Below are positions 24,197 to 32,584 of a DNA stretch of 64,000 nt, one piece after another. Each line of letters opens with the position of its first letter. Positions within the stretch are counted from its first letter, which is position 1. The translations under genes and the position numbers were made by a program. The stretch spans positions 104,347-168,346 of the forward strand of contig DASYKS010000106.1 of the NCBI GenBank assembly GCA_035995205.1. The letters run 5' to 3'. This DNA comes from DASYKS01 sp035995205 (GTDB lineage: Bacteria > Acidobacteriota > Thermoanaerobaculia > Multivoradales > UBA5704). Below the pieces are notes generated by a model, which had not been told where the DNA came from, searched no databases, and saw nothing but the letters and a program-made list of their open reading frames with translations.

Positions 24197-25240
24197 ATGA
24201 TCGGGCGCAAGAAGAACGGCGAGGCGGGCGCGGTGCCTTCCGGGGTCACCAGGGCCGTCGACGCCGCCGGAGCACATGACCCGAACCGCGACCTCGGTTT
24301 CGGCGCGGTGGTCTCCCGCGAGAGCCGCCAGCGGCTGCTCAACCGGAACGGCAGTTTCAACGTCGTGCGCGAGGGCCTAGGGTTCTGGCGTTCGCTCTCT
24401 CCCTATCATTTCCTGCTCACCGCCAGCTGGCCGCGCTTCTTGGGGCTGGTGCTGGTCGCCTACCTCGGGATCAACGCGCTGTTCGGTGTCGCCTTCCTCG
24501 CCTGCGGCCCCAATGCGCTGATCGGCATCGATCACTCGGCAGGGGCGCTCGACTTGTACCTTCAAGATTTCTTCTTCAGCGTGCAGACCTTCGCCACGAT
24601 CGGCTATGGCGCGACGAGCCCGCATTCTTTGATCGCGCACTGGCTCGTGACCTTCGAGTCGCTCGCCGGCCTGCTCAGCTTGACGCTCGTCACCGGCCTG
24701 GTCTTTTCGCGCTTCGCGCGGCCGGGGGCCTGCATTCTGTTCAGCGACCGGGCGATCGTGGCGCCCTTCCGCGACGGCACCGCGGTCATGTTCCGGATCG
24801 CCAACGGCCGCTCCAACCAGTTGATCCAGGTCGAAGCCAAAGTGATCCTGGGCCGCTTCCGGGAAGGTGGCGTCGAGGCCGGGCGCGAGTTCCTGCCGCT
24901 CAAGCTGGAGCGCGAAAAGGTCGAGTTCTTCCCGCTCTCCTGGACGCTGGTTCATCCGATCGACGCGGACAGCCCGCTGTGGGGGCTCTCCCGCGACCAG
25001 ATCGAGGATGCGAGCACCGAGCTGCTGATCATGATCCAGGCCTTCGACGAGACGTTCTCGCAGACGGTCCAGGCCCGCTCCTCGTACACCTCGAACGAGA
25101 TGATCTGGGGCGCCCGCTTCGCCAACCTGTTCAACCCGCCGATGCCCGACGGCACGATCTCGATCGACGTCTCAAAGCTAAACGACACCGAGCCCGCGGA
25201 GCTGCCGCCGATCCGGGCCGCGCTGCCGGAAGGCGAGTAA
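24197..25240 (+). CDS. inward-rectifier potassium channel (KirBac type)
   Basis: A 347-residue membrane channel. It has a cytoplasmic N-terminus, an outer helix (LVLVAYLGINALFGVAFLAC), a pore loop with the selectivity filter TIGYG (Thr134 to Gly138), an inner helix (SLAGLLSLTLVTGLVFSRFARP) and a large C-terminal immunoglobulin-like cytoplasmic domain (residues about 180-335), as in bacterial Kir channels. It would conduct K+ and be gated by lipid or ligand. The ATG at 24197 is used because an upstream in-frame start would run into the recO promoter region. Confidence 0.92.
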   Translation: MIGRKKNGEAGAVPSGVTRAVDAAGAHDPNRDLGFGAVVSRESRQRLLNRNGSFNVVREGLGFWRSLSPYHFLLTASWPRFLGLVLVAYLGINALFGVAFLACGPNALIGIDHSAGALDLYLQDFFFSVQTFATIGYGATSPHSLIAHWLVTFESLAGLLSLTLVTGLVFSRFARPGACILFSDRAIVAPFRDGTAVMFRIANGRSNQLIQVEAKVILGRFREGGVEAGREFLPLKLEREKVEFFPLSWTLVHPIDADSPLWGLSRDQIEDASTELLIMIQAFDETFSQTVQARSSYTSNEMIWGARFANLFNPPMPDGTISIDVSKLNDTEPAELPPIRAALPEGE

Positions 25241-25251
25241 GCGCGCGACCG

Positions 25252-25857
25252 ATGGCTTCCGAATACGATCCGCTGTTCGGGCGTGCCAAACCGGGAAGCG
25301 AAAGCGACGACCTTGAACCCGTCCGCGAGCGTTTCCTCGCCGCGTCGAAGCCGTACCTCCGGGCCTACTGGACTTGGGGCGCCTGGGCGCTGATCCTCCC
25401 CGCGACGGCGTTTCTCACCCCGGCGGCGTACTCGCTGCGCGGCCCGAGCGGCGTGCTGTTCCTCTGGTCGATCGCGATCCTGCTCGGCGGCGCGGTCGAA
25501 TTCCTGGCGATCCGCAAAGCCGGCAAGAGCGCGCCTGCGAGCGGCCTCGCCCGCTGGGCGCTACGCGCGCAGGGTAACCTCTCCTTCGTCGCCGTCCTGC
25601 TCTCCGCCCTGCTGGTCTGGCAAGACGAAGCCTGGGCTCTACCGGGCCTCTGGCTCCTGCTCCTCGGCCACTCCTTCTACATCCTGGGCGGGATCTCATT
25701 CGTACCGTTCCGCCGCTACGGCCTGATCTACCAGATCGGCGGCTTCGCCGCCCTCTGGCCCGGCGGCGCCCCGCTCCCGGTGCTCGCCCTCACCCTATTC
25801 GCGGGTAATCTCTGGATGGCGTGGGCGGTGTGGCGGGAGCGCTCCTCCAGCGTCTGA
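25252..25857 (+). CDS. membrane protein of unknown function
   Basis: A 201-residue protein with five to six hydrophobic segments after a 45-residue charged N-terminus (for example YWTWGAWALILPATAFLTPAAY, GVLFLWSIAILLGGAVEFLAI, LPGLWLLLLGHSFYILGGI). No family motif is recognised. It begins 11 bases after the Kir channel gene and is probably in the same transcript, which suggests but does not prove a link to the channel. Confidence 0.7.
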   Translation: MASEYDPLFGRAKPGSESDDLEPVRERFLAASKPYLRAYWTWGAWALILPATAFLTPAAYSLRGPSGVLFLWSIAILLGGAVEFLAIRKAGKSAPASGLARWALRAQGNLSFVAVLLSALLVWQDEAWALPGLWLLLLGHSFYILGGISFVPFRRYGLIYQIGGFAALWPGGAPLPVLALTLFAGNLWMAWAVWRERSSSV

Positions 25858-25895
25858 AACTCTCGTGTCTCGGGGCCGGCGTATACTCTTGATCT

Positions 25896-26486
25896 ATGTC
25901 GGTGGCGCTCCTAGATGAATCGCCGATGATCCCGCTCGTAGGGCTCGGTCCCTATCGGGCGAGCGACTATGCCACCCTGCCCGACGAGCCGCGGTGCGAG
26001 CTGATCTACGGGAGGATTTTTGTGACGCCGAGTCCCGCGCCTCCGCACCAAATGGCCGGCTTCTTGGTCGCGAAGCGCCTGGACCGGATCGCCGAGCGAG
26101 TCAATGGCCAGGTGTTCGTGGCACCGCTCGATGTCTGGCTCGCCGAGCATTCAGTCGTCCAACCGGACGTGATCTACATCTCGGCGGCGCACCGCTCGAT
26201 CGTCGGCGAGCGAATCGAAGGGGCGCCCGACCTCCTGGTCGAGGTTCTCTCACCGCGCACGTCGCGCCGCGACAGGAACGAGAAACTCGCGCTCTACGCC
26301 GAAGCGGGCGTTGGCGAGTACTGGCTTCTCGACCTGGCCGCGCGACAGGTCACCTTCCTGGTCAACGAAGGCGGTCGCTTCGTCGTGGTCATCCCCGAGG
26401 GCGCCACTTATCGCTCCCCCAAGTTTCCCGAGATCGAGTTCGACGTCGAGGGCTTCTGGCAGGAATTCGATCGGCGCTCGAAGTAG
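25896..26486 (+). CDS. Uma2-family nuclease-fold protein
   Basis: A 196-residue protein of the Uma2 (DUF820) family, which has a PD-(D/E)XK restriction-endonuclease-like fold. Recognisable parts are CELIYGRIFVTPSPAPPHQ, VVQPDVIYIS (metal-binding Asp), DLLVEVLSPRTSRRDRNEKLALYAEAGVGEYWLLD (Glu and Lys of the core) and the closing SPKFPEIEFDVEGFW. The cellular role is not established for most members. It is followed 11 bases later by the KAP NTPase gene, so the two may form a functional pair. Confidence 0.9.
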   Translation: MSVALLDESPMIPLVGLGPYRASDYATLPDEPRCELIYGRIFVTPSPAPPHQMAGFLVAKRLDRIAERVNGQVFVAPLDVWLAEHSVVQPDVIYISAAHRSIVGERIEGAPDLLVEVLSPRTSRRDRNEKLALYAEAGVGEYWLLDLAARQVTFLVNEGGRFVVVIPEGATYRSPKFPEIEFDVEGFWQEFDRRSK

Positions 26487-26497
26487 TCGGCGACGCC

Positions 26498-28834
26498 ATG
26501 AATTCTCGCGACGATAACGATGATGATGACGATGATGTTGTTGATGATGATGACGACCCTCCTCTCTCCGGTGAGTCGAGCAGCGAAGGTCTGAAGATCG
26601 GCCCTCGGCGGCCTTCGAAGGGGCCATCTCCTTCTTTTTCGCCCAGCGACCGCTTTCGCGTCTCTCAATCTCAAGCACCGGTCTCAGAGTCGCTCCCGTC
26701 GCCGCCTCCTGAGCTGGTGTCGACCGAAATCGAGAGGCCCGTCGTCTTCCTCGATTACCACCCGCAAACCGAGCTGGATGTTGGCCTTGCCACGGACCTG
26801 CGGAACCGACTGCTCAAAGCCGGATATCGGCCGGTAAGTGAGGTTCATCCTGAGGCAATCGCGAGCCAGAGCCTGGACCCGGCGATGCCGCAACCGGTTG
26901 CAGCCATCCGCATCCTCTCGGCCAGTGCGCTCACCGCCGGCTTCGTCGTCCGCGGGTTCGACGACCTTCCGGTGTTCACGATCGGTATCCGCGACGGCCA
27001 GCCGTCGCCCGAACCGTTCGCGGCGAATGCGGTGTGGACCCCCTCCATCCGTTCGGAGGGCGTGGAGACCGACTGGGAATACGTCCTTCGCGCGGCTCTG
27101 GAGTTCGTCGAGAAGGCGACCGCTTCATTCCGTGGTGTGAGCAAACAAGGGATCGGACGAGATTCCGAAACGGCTCTGGATCCAGGCACGGCGCCCGCTT
27201 CGGCCGAGCCCCAGCTCCCACCGCCGATCCACGACCCCACGCCGCTCCATCTCGACACGCCCGCCACCGTCGACCACCTCAATCGGCGCGGCTTCGCCCG
27301 TGCGCTCGCGGTGCGGCTGGAACGCATCTGGCGGGAAATGAACCCGAAGGGCAAGACGAAGGCCAATCCTAAACGCCATGCGCCGCAGGGGAGTTTTGTG
27401 CTCCACCTCCATGGCGAATGGGGTTCGGGGAAGAGCTCGCTGCTTGAAATGCTCCGCCGCGGGCTGCAGCCTCGCAAGGGTGCGCAAGGGCCGGCAGTAG
27501 CGATGCCCTGGGTGGTAGTCGATTTCAATGCCTGGCAGAACCAGCGGCTCGATCCTCCCTGGTGGCCGCTGCTCGACGGGATCTATCGGCAGTCGTTGGG
27601 CCAGATCCCCTGGTGGCGGACGATCTGGTGTTGGCTCAAAGAACGGATCTGGCGGTTCACGACCAAGCGCCGAGACATCGTGATCTTCGCGGTGCTGCTC
27701 CTGATCTGCGCCTTTCTCGGCTATCCCTTCCTGCGCCCCGCCCTGATCGCGATGATCGAGAAAGGAGTCGGCGAGGCGGGGGACACCGCGGCGCACATCG
27801 TCGACATCTCAACCCTCCTCACCCTGATCGGTAGCGGCCTCTGGCTCGGCAGCCGGTCGCTCGTGTCGGGAACCGCGCGCGCCGCGCAGAGCTTCGTTGA
27901 GTCGGTCGCCGATCCAATGGACCGTATCCAGAGACATTTCACCAAGATGGTCGGCGCGATCGATCGCCCGATCGCGGTGTTCGTCGACGACCTCGACCGC
28001 TGCCAAGCCGGCTACGTCGTACAGCTTCTCGAAGGGATACAAACCCTGTTCCGCGATCCGCGGGTGGTCTATGTCGTCGCGGCCGATCAGCGCTGGCTCC
28101 ATACCTGCTTCGAGCAGATTTACGAACCGTTCGCGGACAGCGTGCGCGGTCCCGGACGAAGGCTCGGCTCGCTGTTCCTCGAAAAGGCGTTCGAGATCTC
28201 TGTCGAGGTGCCGCGGCTGTCGAAGAGCGTTCAGGCCGAGTATTGGCGTTTCCTCCTGGCCGGCGACCCGAGCCGCACAGAAGAGCGGATCGCCCAACTC
28301 GAACGTGAGGCGCGAACGGAATTCGCAAGCGCCGCGAGCGAGCAGCAGGTAATCTCTCGGTTGGAGAAGCCCGCGAGCGATTCCCGGCCCGACCCGGTGC
28401 GCGAGAACGTCCGCCGGCAAGTCGCGGTTGAGCGCCTCGCGAACGCCGAGGTCGAGCAGTCGGTCACCTACTTCCTCCAGCCGTTCGCGCCTCTCTTAGA
28501 ACCGAACCCGCGCTCGATGAAGCGGTTCTTGAACACCTACGCGATCCAGCGCGACCTCGCGATCCTCGCCGGCCAAGATGTCCTGGCGGAAGAGCGGAGG
28601 CGCAAGAAGCTCGCGCTCTGGACCGTCCTTTCGCTCCGCTGGCCCGGGCTGGGCGAGCAACTGATCTCCGAAGCGGACGACGCGCAGTCCGACGAGGTGC
28701 GCGCACTCCGCGCTACCGACGAGGTTCGTGAGATCGTCACCTACCTCGGGCCGGACGATCCCCTGACTCTCGACGATGTCGCCGGGCTGCTCGGGCTGAC
28801 GGTGCCTGCCCTGCTGTCACCGAATCGACCCTGA
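26498..28834 (+). CDS. KAP-family P-loop NTPase with membrane insertion
   Basis: A 778-residue protein. Residues 1-20 are almost pure Asp, coded by a GAT/GAC microsatellite. A domain at about residues 75-200 alternates strands and helices (VVFLDYHP, RILSASAL, PVFTIGI) in a TIR-like order, which I cannot confirm. The KAP NTPase has Walker A GEWGSGKSS (Lys312), Walker B VFVDDLDRC (Asp497/498) and two membrane segments between them (about residues 390-450), the hallmark of the family. The C-terminus carries NPRSMKRFLNTY. KAP proteins are membrane-tethered ATPases; some exclude phage. It is coupled to the Uma2 gene. Confidence 0.85.
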   Translation: MNSRDDNDDDDDDVVDDDDDPPLSGESSSEGLKIGPRRPSKGPSPSFSPSDRFRVSQSQAPVSESLPSPPPELVSTEIERPVVFLDYHPQTELDVGLATDLRNRLLKAGYRPVSEVHPEAIASQSLDPAMPQPVAAIRILSASALTAGFVVRGFDDLPVFTIGIRDGQPSPEPFAANAVWTPSIRSEGVETDWEYVLRAALEFVEKATASFRGVSKQGIGRDSETALDPGTAPASAEPQLPPPIHDPTPLHLDTPATVDHLNRRGFARALAVRLERIWREMNPKGKTKANPKRHAPQGSFVLHLHGEWGSGKSSLLEMLRRGLQPRKGAQGPAVAMPWVVVDFNAWQNQRLDPPWWPLLDGIYRQSLGQIPWWRTIWCWLKERIWRFTTKRRDIVIFAVLLLICAFLGYPFLRPALIAMIEKGVGEAGDTAAHIVDISTLLTLIGSGLWLGSRSLVSGTARAAQSFVESVADPMDRIQRHFTKMVGAIDRPIAVFVDDLDRCQAGYVVQLLEGIQTLFRDPRVVYVVAADQRWLHTCFEQIYEPFADSVRGPGRRLGSLFLEKAFEISVEVPRLSKSVQAEYWRFLLAGDPSRTEERIAQLEREARTEFASAASEQQVISRLEKPASDSRPDPVRENVRRQVAVERLANAEVEQSVTYFLQPFAPLLEPNPRSMKRFLNTYAIQRDLAILAGQDVLAEERRRKKLALWTVLSLRWPGLGEQLISEADDAQSDEVRALRATDEVREIVTYLGPDDPLTLDDVAGLLGLTVPALLSPNRP
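26515..26568 (+). repeat. GAT/GAC trinucleotide tract
   Basis: A run of GAT and GAC codons, broken by two GTT codons, encodes the acidic N-terminus of the KAP protein. Triplet length changes would keep the frame, so this is a plausible site of length variation. Confidence 0.75.
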
Positions 28835-29287
28835 TCTCGAAGAAGCCTCTCGTCCGCACCGTTTCGCCTCAAGCTCGGAGCCCCGGTGGAGCTGGCGGAT
28901 TGGTCGGGATAAGGGTGAAACGGTCGCCGAATTCGAATTCGGGGCTCTCGAAATGGAATTCGGGAGGGAAAAAATGGAATTCGCGGCCCCCGAATTCGAA
29001 TTCGCGAGCTGGAAAATGGAATTCGCGGCCCCCGAAATGGAATTCGGGACTCCCGAAATGGAATTCGCGGGCCAGAAAATGGAATTCGGGGTTCCCGAAA
29101 TGGAATTCGCGAGTCCCGAAATCGAATTCGGGAGCTGGAAAATGGAATTCGGGAGCCGACTCGCCCATTTCGGCGGGCCGGATTTCAATGTCCACGGCCG
29201 GCATTTCCTGCCAGGAAGCCGGGCCGGACCCTGAATACTCCGGTCAGAACGGCCCAAATCATGGCGGAAGCGTCCCGCGTCGATGCG
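28835..29287. other. 453-base gap holding the 21-bp repeat array
   Basis: The gap between the KAP gene and the convergent DUF-like secreted protein. Besides the 21-bp array (28935-29165) it holds only short unique flanks. Four reading frames stay open across the array simply because the period is a multiple of three; none has a convincing ribosome site, so no CDS is called. Confidence 0.6.
28935..29165. repeat. tandem array of eleven 21-bp units
   Basis: Eleven units of exactly 21 bases start at 28935 and every 21 bases to 29145. Each begins GAATTCGSG (an EcoRI-type hexamer), has a variable middle of 6 bases, and most end in RAAATG. An extra GAATTC at 28929 is the tail of a partial preceding unit. 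Read on the plus strand the units give MEFxxxx heptads (for example MEFGREK, MEFAAPE, MEFGTPE). Confidence 0.92.
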
Positions 29288-30076
29288 TCACCCGACCGGC
29301 GTCACCCGAAACGTCTTCTGGGTCTCCCCCGACTGGCCGAGGCCGGAACCGCCTGAGACCTCGACCGAGAAGCTGACGTAGAGGCGACCGCCCGCCCGGG
29401 CGAGGGTCCGCGTCTCGTGCTGGCTGACCTCGAAGGTGATCAGAAATTTGCTGAACTTGAGCTTGGCGGTCCGCTCCGTCGCGATCGGCTGACCCGAGGG
29501 GTCGAGCCAGATCTTGAGCACTTCGTCGCGGCTCTTCAGGCTCTTTCGGTCGCGGGCGTTCAGGCCGTCGCGCGGTTCGAGCACCAGAACCCGGGTCGGC
29601 CGGCCGTTTCTAGGCTCGGTCTTGTCCGCCGTCAACTTGGCTCCCTCGATCTCCAGCCGCAGCACCTCGGCCGGATCGAGCAGCTCGGTCGCCTTCTTGG
29701 CATCGAGCAGGCCGAGGCCGCCGTCCTTGTGCTCGGCGGCGTCGGGGGTCGCGGCGCGGCGCCAGTCGGCCTGACGGTCGGTGCGGATCTGCTGCGCCGT
29801 CCAGGTCAGGCGCAACCCCGCCGCGTCGTGCTCTCCGAGCACGGTTCCCTCTTCGGTCGTGCGCTGGCCGTCCCCTTCGTCGCTGCTCTTTCGGACGCTC
29901 ATGATCGAGATCTGCGCGCGGATCGGCGGCCCGTTTTCGGCTTTGCGCAGGACGGCGCGCAGCTCGCCGAGCGGATCGGCCGCGAGCGCAGAGGCCGGCA
30001 GGAACGCGATGGCGAGAACGAGGAGAGCGAGGAGAACCAGGGGGACGGCACGCGCGAGAATCGCTTTTGGGTTCAT
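29288..30076 (-). CDS. secreted protein of unknown function
   Basis: A 262-residue protein with a signal peptide (RAVPLVLLALLVLAIAFLPASALA). The mature chain is soluble and charged and contains LDPAEVLRLEIEGAKLTADKTEPRNGRPTRVLVLEP, KIWLDPSGQPIATERTAKLKFSKFLITFEVSQ and a C-terminal Gly/Ser-rich strand. The pattern of an outer-membrane lipoprotein-sorting-like beta sheet is possible but no family is claimed. The ATG at 30076 is preferred to one at 30082 because GGGAG lies 7 bases before it. It is divergent from the DUF4331 gene. Confidence 0.72.
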   Translation of the reverse strand: MNPKAILARAVPLVLLALLVLAIAFLPASALAADPLGELRAVLRKAENGPPIRAQISIMSVRKSSDEGDGQRTTEEGTVLGEHDAAGLRLTWTAQQIRTDRQADWRRAATPDAAEHKDGGLGLLDAKKATELLDPAEVLRLEIEGAKLTADKTEPRNGRPTRVLVLEPRDGLNARDRKSLKSRDEVLKIWLDPSGQPIATERTAKLKFSKFLITFEVSQHETRTLARAGGRLYVSFSVEVSGGSGLGQSGETQKTFRVTPVG

Positions 30077-30183
30077 GGGCATCTCCCATTATGTCTTTCT
30101 TAGCATCCCATCATCCGGATCTTCCTTCCCTGCGTAGTGCCCGATGAGGGTCGCAGGAATTACACCTCCAGGAGAAACCCACC

Positions 30184-31659
30184 ATGAAGAAACTGACGCC
30201 CATCGCATTGGCGCTGCTCGGCATTCTCGCCGCCTTGCCCGCCACGGCCTCCAGTCATCGCGAGGCCCCCCTGATCACCGAAACTCCGAAAGTGGACGGT
30301 ACCGACTTCTACATGTTCAACAGCTACGAGCCCGGCCGTGCCGGTTTCGTCACGCTGATCGCCAACTACCTCCCGCTTCAGGACGCTTACGGCGGTCCGA
30401 ACTACTTCTCGCTCGATCCGGACGCGTTTTACCGCATCCACGTCGACCGCGGCGGTGACGGCGTCGAGGATATTTCGTTCCAGTTCAAGTTCAACACCGG
30501 CCTGCGCGACATCCAGCTGCCGGTCGGCGGCAAGCAGGTCTCGATCCCGCTCGAATTCGCCGGCGGGGTCACCACGCCCGGGGCGGCGACCTTGAACACG
30601 CCCGAGACCTACACCATGTGGGTCGTCCGCGGCGCCTTCTCCGACCCGGCGCGCACGACGCAGCCGATTACCAACGCCGTCACCCACAGCGCGCGGTTCG
30701 CCAAGCCGCTCGACAACGTCGGCAACAAGACGATCCCCAACTACGCCGCCTACGCGAGCCAGTTCATCCATTCGATCGACATCCCCGGCTGCGGTGCCGG
30801 CCGGGTCTTCGTCGGCCAGCGGAAGGAGTCGTTCGCGGTCAACCTCGGCGAGATCTTCGACCTGGTCAACCTCTCGAACCCGCTTGGACCGCGTGACGCG
30901 ATCCCGAGCACTCTCGCCGACAAGAACATCACCACGATCGCGCTCGAAGTGCCGGCCTCCTGCCTGACTTCGCAGGCCAGCACCGTCATCGGTGGCTGGA
31001 CCACCGCGGCGTTGCCGCGCAACCGCGCGCTCAAAGATGCCCCGAGCTTCGCCGAGCCGGAGACGCAGAGCGGCGAATTCGTCCAGGTGTCGCGCCTCGG
31101 CATGCCGCTGGTCAACGAGATCGTCATCGGCTTGAAGGACAAGAACAAATTCAACGCCAGCACCCCGAACCACGACGGCCAGTTCGCCGATTACGTGACC
31201 AACCCGACTCTGCCCGAGCTGCTGGAGATCCTGTTCGGCGCGGCCGGCGTGCGCGCCCCGAACAACTTCCCGCGCACCGATCTGGTGGCGGCTTTCCTGA
31301 CCGGCGTCACGGGGCTCAACCAGCTCGGCGGCCCGGCCGAGATGCAGCGCTTGAACACCGCGATCGCGGCCACGCCGAAAGAGGGCCAGAACAATCTGGG
31401 CGTCCTCGGGGGTGACAACGCCGGCTTCCCGAACGGGCGGCGGCCGGGCGACGACGTCGTCGACGCCGAGCTCCGCGTCGCGATGGGCGTCCTCTGTCAC
31501 GCGTTCCCCGGCGTGTTCTGCAGCCCGGCCGACGCGCCGTCCGGAACTCTCCCATTCACCGATGGCACGCTCCAGGACGCGAGCCAGTTCGACGCGACGT
31601 TCCCCTACCTCACCACCCCGATCCCCGGCTCGCCGCACGAGGTCTCGGGCCTCCAATAA
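30184..31659 (+). CDS. DUF4331 family exported protein
   Basis: A 491-residue secreted protein. After a signal peptide (IALALLGILAALPATA) the mature N-terminus reads SSHREAPLITETPKVDGTDFYMFNSYEPG, the hallmark of DUF4331. Later segments include DPDAFYRIHVDRGGDG, FVGQRKESFAVNLGEIFDLVN and SRLGMPLVNEIVIGLKDKNKFN, all typical of the family. Its biochemical role is unknown; members often occur in membrane or surface contexts. CAGGAG precedes the ATG. A strong terminator follows the stop. Confidence 0.9.
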   Translation: MKKLTPIALALLGILAALPATASSHREAPLITETPKVDGTDFYMFNSYEPGRAGFVTLIANYLPLQDAYGGPNYFSLDPDAFYRIHVDRGGDGVEDISFQFKFNTGLRDIQLPVGGKQVSIPLEFAGGVTTPGAATLNTPETYTMWVVRGAFSDPARTTQPITNAVTHSARFAKPLDNVGNKTIPNYAAYASQFIHSIDIPGCGAGRVFVGQRKESFAVNLGEIFDLVNLSNPLGPRDAIPSTLADKNITTIALEVPASCLTSQASTVIGGWTTAALPRNRALKDAPSFAEPETQSGEFVQVSRLGMPLVNEIVIGLKDKNKFNASTPNHDGQFADYVTNPTLPELLEILFGAAGVRAPNNFPRTDLVAAFLTGVTGLNQLGGPAEMQRLNTAIAATPKEGQNNLGVLGGDNAGFPNGRRPGDDVVDAELRVAMGVLCHAFPGVFCSPADAPSGTLPFTDGTLQDASQFDATFPYLTTPIPGSPHEVSGLQ

Positions 31660-31684
31660 ACACCCGTCAATCGGTACACTCAAC

Positions 31685-31723
31685 GGGGCGGGCGAACCAA
31701 AGTCGCCCGCCCCGTTTGTTTTT
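31685..31723 (+). terminator. strong intrinsic terminator after the DUF4331 gene
   Basis: Perfect 11-base arms GGGGCGGGCGA and TCGCCCGCCCC with a 7-base loop are followed by GTTTGTTTTT. It ends the DUF4331 transcript 25 bases after the stop, and 28 bases before the next start, so the DUF4198 gene needs its own promoter or read-through. Confidence 0.95.
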
Positions 31724-31750
31724 CCCGATCGAACGAAGGGATCTCCCGTC

Positions 31751-32557
31751 ATGACCAAGACGCTCATACTCGGCCTTCTGCTGCTCGCCGCCCTTCCTGT
31801 CGCCGCGCACGACTTCTGGATCGAGCCGACGGCCCTGACTCCGGCGCCCGGCGCGCAATTGGGCGTCCGCCTCCGGGTGGGCGAAAACTTCGTCGGCGAT
31901 CCGGTGCCGCGCGACCCCGCGCGGATCGAGCGTTTCGCGATCGTCGGCCCGAACGGCGAAAAACCCGTTCCGGGAGTGCGCGGGGGAGAGCCCGCCGGAT
32001 ATGCGACCGTCGGCCCGGCCGGGATCTATCAGATCGTCTACGACAGCAACCGCGCCTCGGTCTCCCTCGAACCGAAGAAGTTCGAGGACTATCTACGCCT
32101 GGAAGGGCTGGAGCGGATCATCGAACTGAGGAAGAAACACAGCGAAAGCGACAAACCCAGCCGCGAGGTCTACTCCCGTTGCGTCAAAGCACTGCTCGCG
32201 GTCGGCGGCACTTCGGGGACCGGCTTCGACAAGGCCCTAGGGCTGGAGCTGGAGCTGATCGCCGAGAAGAACCCGTTCGAGATCGAGCCGGGAGGCGATC
32301 TGCCGGTGCGCCTGCTCTACCGCGGCAAGCCTCTCGCAGGAGCGTTGGTCGTGGCGCTCCCCCATTCGCAACCCGAGACGGGAGCGCTCAATGCCCGCAC
32401 CGACGCGCAGGGCCGGGTCCGCTTCAAGCTCCCCGCCGGTCCCGCCGGAGCGGAGATCTGGCTGATCAAAGCGGTCCACATGATCGAGGCTCCGAAAGAC
32501 GCCCAGGACGCCGATTGGGAAAGCTTCTGGGCCTCGCTGGTGTTTCGCTCGGGGTAG
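31751..32557 (+). CDS. DUF4198 family exported protein
   Basis: A 268-residue protein with a signal peptide (LILGLLLLAALPVAA) followed by AHDFWIEPTALTPAPGAQLGVRLRVGENFVGDPVPRD, typical of DUF4198. The C-terminal half is a beta-sandwich carrying PVRLLYRGKPLAGALVVA and LNARTDAQGRVRFKLP, features of Ig-like transport-associated domains. The family is often found with metal or nickel uptake genes, but nothing nearby supports that here. The start follows the DUF4331 terminator. Confidence 0.88.
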   Translation: MTKTLILGLLLLAALPVAAHDFWIEPTALTPAPGAQLGVRLRVGENFVGDPVPRDPARIERFAIVGPNGEKPVPGVRGGEPAGYATVGPAGIYQIVYDSNRASVSLEPKKFEDYLRLEGLERIIELRKKHSESDKPSREVYSRCVKALLAVGGTSGTGFDKALGLELELIAEKNPFEIEPGGDLPVRLLYRGKPLAGALVVALPHSQPETGALNARTDAQGRVRFKLPAGPAGAEIWLIKAVHMIEAPKDAQDADWESFWASLVFRSG

Positions 32558-32584
32558 TAGCCGCCGGGCAGGGCGGTCGCTGGT

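Noticed and set aside
28935..29165. CRISPR array
   Set aside because: Units are 21 bases with no unique spacers, and no cas genes are near.
28869..29257. Protein-coding calls in the 21-bp array on either strand
   Set aside because: Four frames stay open only because the period is divisible by three; starts lack good ribosome sites, so the array is listed as a repeat.
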